Part shown: in pieces, positions 41,918 through 49,044 of the stretch
Numbering within the stretch: the first letter of the stretch is position 1
How the letters are laid out: every line of letters starts with the position of its first letter
Assembly (NCBI GenBank): GCA_963775185.1
Contig: CAVZIE010000030.1
Coordinates: 58,889-122,888 of the forward strand
Direction of reading: 5' to 3'
Length of the DNA: 64,000 nucleotides
Source: JAPSGB01 sp963775185
GTDB taxonomy: Bacteria > Myxococcota_A > Polyangia > Polyangiales > Polyangiaceae
The notes under the pieces: model-generated
What the model was told of the DNA's origin: nothing
Seen by the model: the letters and a program-made list of their open reading frames with translations, nothing else
The model's database searches: none
Made by a program: the position numbers and the translations under genes

Positions 41918-42864
41918 ATGCGTTCGCGATGGATCTGGTTCGCTGCGTCGCTTATCGCCGGGGTCGTCGGTTGCGGCTCCGACCCGGGCTCCGGAGGCAC
42001 GTCGCCCGAGGGCGGCGCGAGTGGCGCGAGCGGCAGCGCCGGCGCGAGCGGTAGCGGTGGCAGCGCCGGCGCGAGTGGCAGCGCCGGCGCGAGCGGCAGC
42101 GCCGGCGCGAGTGGCAGCGCCGGCGCGAGCGGCAGCGCCGGAGCGAGCGGCAGCGGCAATCCGTCGGGTGAGGCGATGCCGGACTCCGACCTCCCGGGCT
42201 GGAAGCTGATCTTCAGCGACGACTTCCTACGGATGCGCCCGTTGGCAGCTTTCCCGGCTCCGCGTACGCAGCGGGATGGACCGCGTATCCCGATGGCTGG
42301 CACGACACGAGCGGCAACGGGCAGTACTCCCCGGAGCGCACGCTGTCGGCGCAAGGCGGCGTCCTGGTCATCGATTGCCACACCGGGAGCGGCGTGCACT
42401 ACGTGTCGGCGCCGGAGCCGATGCTGGGCAACGGCCAGACCTACGGCCGCTACAGCGTTCGCTTTCGCGCCACGTCGACCACTGGCGACTACAAGACCGC
42501 CTGGCTGCTGTGGCCCGACAGCGACAAGTGGCCTGACGACGGCGAGATCGACTTCCCCGAGGGCAATCTCGACAGCACCATGAGCGCGTTCGCCCATCAC
42601 GCGAACCCGAACGGCGGACAGGATGCGTTCGGCAATACCGGCGTGACCTACGACGGCTGGCACACGGCGACGACCGAATGGTCCGCGGGCAACGTCACGT
42701 TCCTGCTGGACGGCGCGACGCTGGGGACGTCCAACACGCAGGTTCCGTCCACGTCGATGCACTACGTGATGCAGACCGAGACGAACCTCGACGGCAAGCT
42801 GCCCGGCGACGCCTCGGTCGCGCGGATCGAAGTCGACTGGGTGGCAATCTGGGCGAAGAACTGA
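41918..42864 (+). pseudogene. GH16 family glucanase-like lipoprotein, frameshifted
   Basis: The lipoprotein leader WIWFAASLIAGVVGC and about 50 residues of GASGSAGASGSAG linker precede GWKLIFSDDF, the first strand of a GH16 domain. Near 42229 a one-base indel shifts the frame; the rest (GSFPGSAYAAGWTAYPDGWH, GRYSVRFRATSTTGDYKTAW, WPDDGEIDFPEGNLD and the closing VARIEVDWVAIWAKN) is intact in another frame. The catalytic E-x-D-x-x-E is present as EIDFPE. A functional copy would cleave beta-1,3/1,4-glucans. It starts 24 bases after the VWA gene stop. Confidence 0.8.
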
Positions 42865-42882
42865 CGCCCCAGGCGCGTCCCG

Positions 42883-42944
42883 CCCGGTTCCGCGCCGTGC
42901 CGGCATCCCGATCCTGTTGGTCCGGCGCGGTATCCCGCGTCGCG
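42883..42944. repeat. Facing pair of REP-like elements
   Basis: An inverted copy (GGTTCCGCGCCGTGCCGGC, from 42885) is followed by a forward copy (TGGTCCGGCGCGGTATCCCG, to 42944), separated by 13 bases. Together they could fold into a stem behind the GH16 gene. Confidence 0.7.
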
Positions 42945-43001
42945 GCCTCGCTTGACGTCGCAAGGCGTCGTGCGACGCTGGGCGCGTGAGAATCGACGCC
43001 G

Positions 43002-45074
43002 TTGCGCTTGGCGCTCGCCTCGGGCGTCGTCGTCGCGCTGGCCGCCTGCGGCGACGGGCGGGCGGGCGGCACGCCGGGCACGGACGCGGCGACGCCCGCC
43101 GACGCCGCGTTGGACGCTGGCGACGCCGCGTCGGACACCGCGTCGCCGGGCGATGCCGCATCCGACGCCACGTGGCCGGGCGACGCGGCCGTCGACGGCA
43201 AGAGTCCGGACGCAGCCTCGCCGGACGGCAGCGCGCCGGGCGCGATCCAGCTGATCGTCGACGCGACGGGCGCGCCGGGGACGTATCCCACGCTCGCGGC
43301 GGCCTACGCGGCGATCGGCGCCGAGAGCGACTACGACGTCGTCGTGCGCCCGGGGACGTACGTCGGCGAGCACATCGCGTGGTCGAGCTCGAAGCTGTGG
43401 AACGACCATGTGGTTCGTATCGTGGCGTCACCGGGCGCGCGTCCGGTGTTCGACGGGCAGGCGGTCGGTACGTTCATCACCGTCAGCGACAAGACCAACC
43501 AGCTCACGCGGCTGGTGCTCGACGGCATCGACGTCCGCAACTACTTCCAGGTGATGAGCATCAAGGGGGGCGATACGCCGAACAGCGCGGGCACGTTCAA
43601 CGGCGGCTTCGAGATCCGGAACTGTGCCTTCGACGAGATTGGCGACCGCAACAACGACGGCGTGGGGCAGGCCTACGGCGCGTTCGTGCTCGAATACAGC
43701 CGGAACAACCTGTTCGAGAACAACGTGTTCCACAACGTCTACAGCGGCCCGAACGACGCGCCGGGGCAGATCCACGTGGTTTACTTCAGCCACGGCTCGT
43801 CGAACAACGTGTTCCGCGACAACTACGTCGTCGGCACCAGCCACGATCCGATTCGCGTGCGGAACGGCGCGAACGACAACATCATCGAGGGCAATTTCTT
43901 CGAGCGCGCCGGCGGGTGGGCTCCGGTCACGCGCTACAGGAACCTTGCCCAAGGCGAGACGAACGTGAAGAACGTCTCGCTGAAGGACGACCTCTTGCTC
44001 TACGGCTGGGGCGCTACCATGAACGGCAGCAGCGTCGCCTGCTTCGACAACACCGGCGGCGGCTCGAGCGAGGTGACGTGCGCCGGCGGCGAGTTCAACG
44101 TCGACGCGACCACGCTGCAGTTCTTTCGCGACGCCCGTCCCGCCGCCGTCAGCGTGCTTGCCGCCACGATCGAGCCACGCGCCGCCGTGGTTTCGATGAC
44201 GTCGTCCGGCGTGGCGCGCGTGGTGCGCTCCAAGCTCGAGGCGCGCTATCTCGGCGACGTGCTCTGGAAGAGCACGACCGAGACCACCCTTGCGCTCGCG
44301 TCCGGCTCGTTCGCGACCCACGCGGGGCTCGTCGGCGTGATTCGCGGCGCCGCGAACAAGACGCGAATCGTCGCCGGCAGCGGCAGCGGCACGAGCGGCC
44401 TCGACGACCAGGGAACGATCTGGGATGGCGGAGACGGAAAGCAAGTCGCCACGGCAATCGCTGCCGGCGATCGCGACGGCGACGGCAAGGACGAGCTGTA
44501 CGTCGCAATTGTGGAGGGCGGTGTTGGCAGCGTGTACGGCGGGTCGGCCGCGATCGGGTCGGGGCCCGGGTCGTCGCTCGGCGACCTTCCGGGGAGCATC
44601 GACGCGGTTGCCGCCGGTGACCTCGACGGCGACGGCAAGGGCGAGCTGGTCGTGGCCGTCGACGACGGATCGAGCGCGAGCGTCTACTCGAGCTCCCCGG
44701 GCGAAGCGCTGACCGCGCACCTGCTTGGCACCTTTGCCGCGGCGACGGTCACCGCGCTGGCGATTGGCGAGCACGACGGCGACGCCGGGGACGGCGCCGA
44801 GCTGCTCACCGCTGTGTCGTCCGCGGCCGGCGGCGAGGTGTGGCTGGGCAGCGGGACGGGCGCGAACGGTGCTCGCATCTGGGCAGTGTGTACTCGAGCG
44901 CGTCGTTCGCGATTCCCGCGCTCGCCAGTGGAGATCTGGAGCCGGGCGGCTCGGCCGGGACGCTCTCGGTATTTTCCCGCATCGCAGGGCGTCACGGTCC
45001 AGATCTGGGCAGGCGACGCGCAGCCGTCGTTGTTGTCGAAGTTCAAGCTGTGGCAATGGCCGAGATTCTGGTAG
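43002..45074 (+). CDS. Beta-helix and FG-GAP repeat lipoprotein
   Basis: A 690-residue lipoprotein, TTG start: MRLALASGVVVALAAC. After an Asp/Ala-rich linker, residues 85-330 form a right-handed parallel beta-helix of the pectate-lyase type (TYPTLAAAYAAIGAESDYDV, VVRPGTYVGEHIA, NGGFEIRNCAFDEIGDRNN, NNLFENNVFHNVYSG, DNIIEGNFFERAGG). Residues 480-640 carry FG-GAP/VCBS repeats with AGDRDGDGKDELYVAIVEGG and AGDLDGDGKGELVVAVDDGS, which bind Ca2+. Between about 44875 and 44985 the best frame is a different one (GSVYSSASFAIPALASGDLE), so two compensating indels replace about 37 residues. A polysaccharide ligand or substrate is likely. Confidence 0.75.
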   Translation: MRLALASGVVVALAACGDGRAGGTPGTDAATPADAALDAGDAASDTASPGDAASDATWPGDAAVDGKSPDAASPDGSAPGAIQLIVDATGAPGTYPTLAAAYAAIGAESDYDVVVRPGTYVGEHIAWSSSKLWNDHVVRIVASPGARPVFDGQAVGTFITVSDKTNQLTRLVLDGIDVRNYFQVMSIKGGDTPNSAGTFNGGFEIRNCAFDEIGDRNNDGVGQAYGAFVLEYSRNNLFENNVFHNVYSGPNDAPGQIHVVYFSHGSSNNVFRDNYVVGTSHDPIRVRNGANDNIIEGNFFERAGGWAPVTRYRNLAQGETNVKNVSLKDDLLLYGWGATMNGSSVACFDNTGGGSSEVTCAGGEFNVDATTLQFFRDARPAAVSVLAATIEPRAAVVSMTSSGVARVVRSKLEARYLGDVLWKSTTETTLALASGSFATHAGLVGVIRGAANKTRIVAGSGSGTSGLDDQGTIWDGGDGKQVATAIAAGDRDGDGKDELYVAIVEGGVGSVYGGSAAIGSGPGSSLGDLPGSIDAVAAGDLDGDGKGELVVAVDDGSSASVYSSSPGEALTAHLLGTFAAATVTALAIGEHDGDAGDGAELLTAVSSAAGGEVWLGSGTGANGARIWAVCTRARRSRFPRSPVEIWSRAARPGRSRYFPASQGVTVQIWAGDAQPSLLSKFKLWQWPRFW

Positions 45075-45079
45075 CGAGC

Positions 45080-45102
45080 CCGCCGCGCCGGACCGGCATC
45101 CA
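45080..45102 (-). repeat. REP-like element (partial)
   Basis: Inverted copy CCGCGCCGGACCGGCATCC in the 50-base gap between the beta-helix gene and the GH1 gene. Confidence 0.6.
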
Positions 45103-45124
45103 CAAACAAGGTAGACTGCCGGGC

Positions 45125-46684
45125 ATGCGTCGTTTCGCGTGCGTGCTGGGCGCGTTGATCTTCCCGGTGTTGACGGCTTGCGGCTCGTCGGAGTCGTCGT
45201 CGGCGTCCGCTCCGCTGACGTTTCCCAAGGGGTTCATCTTCGGGACGTCGGTGGCCGGCTTCCAGGTGGACATGGGCTGTCCCACGCTGGACAAGGCGAC
45301 GTGCGACGACCCGAACTCCGACTGGTACCAGTTCGTGACATCGCCGGACACGGTGGGCGACCCGAAGTCGCAGCTGAACGGCGAGTCGCCCGACGACGGG
45401 CCCGGCGAGTGGGAGCTGTACGAGCACGACCTGGATCTGCTCAAGGACGAGCTCCACGGCACGGGCTTCCGCATGAGCATCGAGTGGAGCCGGATCTTCC
45501 CGCAGCCGACGTTCGGAGTAGACGGCTACGACGCGCTGAAGAAGATCGCGAACCCGGAGGCGCTGGCGCACTACCACGCGATGTTCAAGGCCATGCACGA
45601 TCGCGGCATCACGCCGCTCGTGACGCTGAACCACTACACGCTGCCGACCTGGATCCACGACGCGGTCGGCTGCCACAAGGATCTGGCGAACTGCTCGCCG
45701 CGCGGCTGGCTCGACAAGGACAAGACCGTGACCGAGATCGCGAAGTACGCGGGCTTCTGCGCCAAGGAGTTCGGCGACGACGTCGATCTGTGGGCGACGT
45801 TGAACGAGCCGTTCGCGGTGCTCCTGCCCGGCTACATCCTGCCCACGGCGGAGCGCTCGAATCCGCCGGCCGTCACGCTGCACCTGACGGAGGCGAAGAC
45901 GGTGTTGCTCGGCCTGATCGAGGCGCATGCGCGCATGTACGACGCTATCAAGGCGAACGACACCGGTGACGCCGACGGTGACGGCAATGCTTCGCAGGTC
46001 GGCGTCGTGTACGCGATGGCGCCGATCGCGCCGGCGGACCCCACCGATCCCCTCGACGTGCAGGGCGCGAAGAACGTCTTCTACCTGTGGAACATGGTGT
46101 ACCTGAACGCGGTGGCGCTCGGCGACCTGGACGCGAACATGGACGGCAACGTGGTTCATCGCGACGATCTGGCGAACCGCATGGACTACATGGGCGTCAA
46201 CTACTACACGCGCATCACCGCCCAGGGGCAGGAGAAGCCGTTCCTGGCGGACCTGTCGCCGCTGACGACGTTCAACGCGCTCACGCTCAAGACCTACGAG
46301 GACTATCCGCACGGCATCTACGAGATGGCGATGATCGTGAAGAACCAGCTTCACCTGCCGATGATCATCACCGAGAACGGCGCGGCGGATCCGGCCGACG
46401 ACGGCACCGCGCCCAGCTACATGGTGCGACACCTGGAGTGGCTGACGCGCGCCATCCACGACGGCGCGGACGTGCGCGGCTACTTCTACTGGTCGCTCAT
46501 GGACAACTACGAGTGGAACCACGGCATGAGCGTGAAGATGGGGCTGTACGGCATGGATCCGGCGGACCCCGAGCGGAAGCGCGTCGCGCGCCAGGCCGTC
46601 CCGCTATTTCGGCAGATCGCGGACGCGAACAAGATCCCCGACGCGGTCGCCAAGCAGTATCCCGCGCCGGATCCGACCCGGTAG
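45125..46684 (+). CDS. GH1 family beta-glucosidase, lipoprotein
   Basis: A 519-residue glycoside hydrolase 1 enzyme anchored as a lipoprotein (LGALIFPVLTAC). Family signatures: FPKGFIFGTSVAGFQVD at the N-terminus, FRMSIEWSRIFPQPTFGVDG, VTLNHYTLPTWIHDAVG, the acid/base Glu in DLWATLNEPFAVLLPGY, MDYMGVNYYTRI, the nucleophile Glu in LPMIITENGAADP, and ADVRGYFYWSLMDNYEWNHG. It should release terminal glucose or related sugars from beta-linked oligosaccharides at the cell surface. It sits among GH16, GH31 and carbohydrate-binding genes, suggesting a shared glycan-use function. Confidence 0.9.
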   Translation: MRRFACVLGALIFPVLTACGSSESSSASAPLTFPKGFIFGTSVAGFQVDMGCPTLDKATCDDPNSDWYQFVTSPDTVGDPKSQLNGESPDDGPGEWELYEHDLDLLKDELHGTGFRMSIEWSRIFPQPTFGVDGYDALKKIANPEALAHYHAMFKAMHDRGITPLVTLNHYTLPTWIHDAVGCHKDLANCSPRGWLDKDKTVTEIAKYAGFCAKEFGDDVDLWATLNEPFAVLLPGYILPTAERSNPPAVTLHLTEAKTVLLGLIEAHARMYDAIKANDTGDADGDGNASQVGVVYAMAPIAPADPTDPLDVQGAKNVFYLWNMVYLNAVALGDLDANMDGNVVHRDDLANRMDYMGVNYYTRITAQGQEKPFLADLSPLTTFNALTLKTYEDYPHGIYEMAMIVKNQLHLPMIITENGAADPADDGTAPSYMVRHLEWLTRAIHDGADVRGYFYWSLMDNYEWNHGMSVKMGLYGMDPADPERKRVARQAVPLFRQIADANKIPDAVAKQYPAPDPTR

Positions 46685-46833
46685 TCGGACCCGGCGGCGT
46701 GGCGTCGCGCTTCAGCACCGGCCCGCAGTCCGCAATCCGCGCGCCCGACAGAGCCGACGTCGCCTTCGCTGCCCCGCTGGCGGGCGTCCAGCCCCGGGCG
46801 CCGCCGTTCCCGCAGGCACGCAGGCGCCCTGCT

Positions 46834-46862
46834 GTTTGCCGGTCCGGCGCGGAATCCCGCCC
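46834..46862 (+). repeat. REP-like element
   Basis: Forward copy TTTGCCGGTCCGGCGCGGAA followed by TCCCGC; the clearest match to the consensus. Confidence 0.8.
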
Positions 46863-46902
46863 CGCGGCCCGACCGAGATGCCCGCGCAGCTTCCGGATTG
46901 GG

Positions 46903-46932
46903 GTTTGCCGCTCCGGCGCGGAATCCCGCGAG
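46903..46932 (+). repeat. REP-like element
   Basis: Forward copy with one change in the head (GCCGCTCCGG for GCCGGTCCGG), 41 bases after the previous one. Confidence 0.75.
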
Positions 46933-46985
46933 CCGCCCGCGCGATGCCGCGCGATGCCGCGCGTTCCCGCAGCGCAACACCGCCC

Positions 46986-47015
46986 CGCGACGGTTCCGCG
47001 CCGCACCGGCATTCC
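46986..47015 (-). repeat. REP-like element
   Basis: Inverted copy GGTTCCGCGCCGCACCGGC, pointing toward the two preceding copies. Confidence 0.75.
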
Positions 47016-47035
47016 CAACCATTTTTGTAGCCCGC

Positions 47036-47060
47036 TTTCGGTCGGCCAGGCCGACCGAAA
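47036..47060. repeat. Perfect 25-bp palindrome, copy 1
   Basis: TTTCGGTCGGCC (47036-47047), a single central A, then the exact reverse complement. Followed by TGCCCGCACA, as is copy 2. Confidence 0.9.
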
Positions 47061-47086
47061 TGCCCGCACAACCACCTGTGCCCCAC

Positions 47087-47111
47087 TTTCGGTCGGCCAG
47101 GCCGACCGAAA
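47087..47111. repeat. Perfect 25-bp palindrome, copy 2
   Basis: Identical to copy 1 and 51 bases downstream of it; ends 25 bases before the next REP-like copy. Confidence 0.9.
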
Positions 47112-47135
47112 TGCCCGCACAGCTCCGGATTGGTG

Positions 47136-47160
47136 TTTGCCGGTCCGGCGCGGAACCACC
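47136..47160 (+). repeat. REP-like element
   Basis: Forward copy TTTGCCGGTCCGGCGCGGAA, last of the cluster, 58 bases before the next gene start. Confidence 0.75.
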
Positions 47161-47218
47161 GGCGGCGACCTGCCAGGCGACACCAGACCGGGCGCGGCCG
47201 CGTGGTAATCTCGCGTGC

Positions 47219-48236
47219 ATGGTGCGCGCACGCGGACGACTCTTGCTTGGTTCCAGTCTCGTTCTTGCCGGGGGGCTCGCGGTGGCCTGCGCCGCCACCG
47301 ACGCGCCGCCGCCGAACCACTACGCCACCGGCGGGGCGTCGGGAACCGGCGGCAGCGCCGGCGCCTCGGGTAGCGGCGGTATGTCGGGCAGCGGCGGCAC
47401 GTCGGGCAGCGGCGGCACGTCGGGCAGCGCCGGCGCGTCGGGCAGCGGCGGCGCGTCCGGCAGCGCCGGCGCGTCCGGCAGCGCTGGCGCGTGCCGGCGC
47501 CGACGGCGGCGCGGGCAGCGACGGCAGCGCGGGCGCGTCGGGCAGCGACGGCGGCGCGGGCGCCAGCGGCAGCGCGGGAGCGAGCGGCAGCGCCGGGGCA
47601 GCGGGCGGCGACGCCGCCGCGCCGTACCGGCACACCATCACGATCGACGGCACCAACGACTTCACCGCGTCCGCCGAGCAGTTCACGACCACGAGCTCCG
47701 GCTACGCCGCATACGTCACGTGGGACGACTCGGCGCTGTTCGTCGGCTACGACGGCGCCGATATCGCGGCCGGCAGCGCGAGCAAGTGGCTGTTCGTGTA
47801 CGTCGACGTCGATCCCGGCACGAGCGGCGGCTCTGCGACGGGCGAGCAGTACAACACCGAGACGCCCGCATTCCCGACGGGCTTCCGCGCCGACGCCTAC
47901 TTCGCGTGGAAGACCGACGGATCGTACTCGAAGCTGTCCGAGTACACCGGCAGCGCGTGGGCCATCAAGTCGCCGACCGTCGTGACCACGGCCCACACCG
48001 GCTCGTTTGTCGAGATCCGGATCCCGTTCGCCGACCTCGGTGTGTCCTCGCCGACGAAGCTCGGCGTTGTGACGCTGATGATGAACCAGGCGAACGGCGT
48101 CGAGGCGAGCTACGCGGGCTTGTACGCCGGAAGCTTCACCGACGGCTACTTCGCGTCCGTGCCGATCAGCTACACGCTGCTCGCCGACATGGCTTCCGCG
48201 ACGAGTCCCAACGACCCGGCGAACCGCAAGCCCTAG
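47219..48236 (+). pseudogene. CBM9-like lipoprotein, frameshifted in the linker
   Basis: MVRARGRLLLGSSLVLAGGL then AVACAA lipobox; a linker of GSGGTSGSGGTSGSAGAS follows. An extra G near 47493 breaks the frame inside the repeats, and the C-terminal domain is in another frame: YRHTITIDGTNDFTASAEQF, AYVTWDDSALFVGYDGADI, WLFVYVDVDPGTSGG, FVEIRIPFADLGVSSPTKLG and SYTLLADM. This beta-sandwich with an initial IDGTND and a final amphipathic strand matches CBM9/DUF1083-like carbohydrate-binding domains. Without the indel the protein would be about 338 residues. Its place among glycoside hydrolases fits sugar binding. Confidence 0.65.
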
Positions 48237-48251
48237 GCAGCCGATTCGATG

Positions 48252-48486
48252 CACAGGAAGGGCGGAAGGGCGGAAGATCTGGGGATGGCTTTCGCGCCTG
48301 CTCGTCGACTTCAACGTCACCGCCCTTGTGCAAGCGGAGAGATAGGTGGTCTTCACGGATTCCCACGACCTCGTTCGCGAGCGCGGCAGCGACGAAGGTG
48401 CGACTCACGCCTGGATACCCCGAGTTCCTGGAAACCTTCCGCTCTTCCGCCCTTCCTGTGAAAGTCCAAATCAGGGGATTTCCCAG
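48252..48486. mobile_element. Possible small non-autonomous element with inverted ends
   Basis: ACAGGAAGGGCGGAAGGGCG at 48252 is the reverse complement, with one mismatch, of the arm ending CCGCCCTTCCTGT at about 48461; the right arm is followed by AAAGTCC and a variable tail that also occur at 25300-25356. The enclosed 150 bases have no credible gene, although a minus-strand frame reads FVAAALANEVVGIREDHLSL. It has the size and shape of a MITE. Target duplications were not identified. Confidence 0.4.
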
Positions 48487-48600
48487 CCAGGAAACCGCGG
48501 CGGGGCGGCGGTTCGACGCGGCCGCTTGCTTTCCCGACGGACCTGGGGAGCAATCCCGCACCCGGACGTACACGGGACGGCTCCGAGGAGGAGGAAGACC

Positions 48601-49035
48601 ATGAAGTTGATCAAGCTCATCACCGCCGGCGTGCTCGTCATTTCAGCCGGTGCGGTGACCGCATGCCACAGCGGCCCCGAAGGCAAGTACTCGCTCGACA
48701 AGACCGAGATGAAGAAGGCGATGGAGGCCAAGATCGCCAAGCTCCCCGCCGAGCAGCAGGGATTCGCCAAGCTCGCGACCGCGATGGTCGACGCGATGGA
48801 CATGAAGCTCGACGTCCAGAGCGGCGGCAAGCTCGAGGCGACGTCGACCATGCCGTCGATGCAGCCGGGGGCGCAGGCCAAGACCGAGCAGAAGACCGGC
48901 AGCTGGCGCAAGGATGGCGAGAAGGTGATCCTGACCATCGACGGCAAGGACCTGTCCTGCGATCAGAAGGACAAGTCGCTGAGCTGCCAGCCGGACAAGC
49001 CCGACGACCCGCCGATGGTGTTCGTCAAGTCGTGA
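48601..49035 (+). CDS. Small lipoprotein
   Basis: A 144-residue lipoprotein preceded by an excellent purine-rich RBS (GGAGGAGGAAG). Leader MKLIKLITAGVLVISAGAVT then AC. The mature part has a Lys/Glu-rich helix (DKTEMKKAMEAKIAKLPAEQ) and a C-terminal beta region with two Cys (KDLSCDQKDKSLSCQPDKPD). No family recognised; size and charge suggest a periplasmic-face or surface accessory protein. It has its own RBS and is convergent with the GH31 gene nine bases away. Confidence 0.75.
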   Translation: MKLIKLITAGVLVISAGAVTACHSGPEGKYSLDKTEMKKAMEAKIAKLPAEQQGFAKLATAMVDAMDMKLDVQSGGKLEATSTMPSMQPGAQAKTEQKTGSWRKDGEKVILTIDGKDLSCDQKDKSLSCQPDKPDDPPMVFVKS

Positions 49036-49044
49036 GCTTGCGGG

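Larger units (their letters stand above)
46685..47218. other. Repeat-dense intergenic region
   Basis: No gene. Contains four REP-like copies and two copies of a separate 25-bp palindrome, with the spacer ATGCCCGC(A/G)CAGCTTCCGG and close variants repeated between them. The order (REP, REP, inverted REP, palindrome, palindrome, REP) resembles a bacterial interspersed mosaic element. Confidence 0.8.

Noticed and set aside
46834..47160. CRISPR array made of REP-like repeats
   Set aside because: Repeats are in mixed orientation, spacing is irregular, spacers are related to one another, and there are no cas genes.
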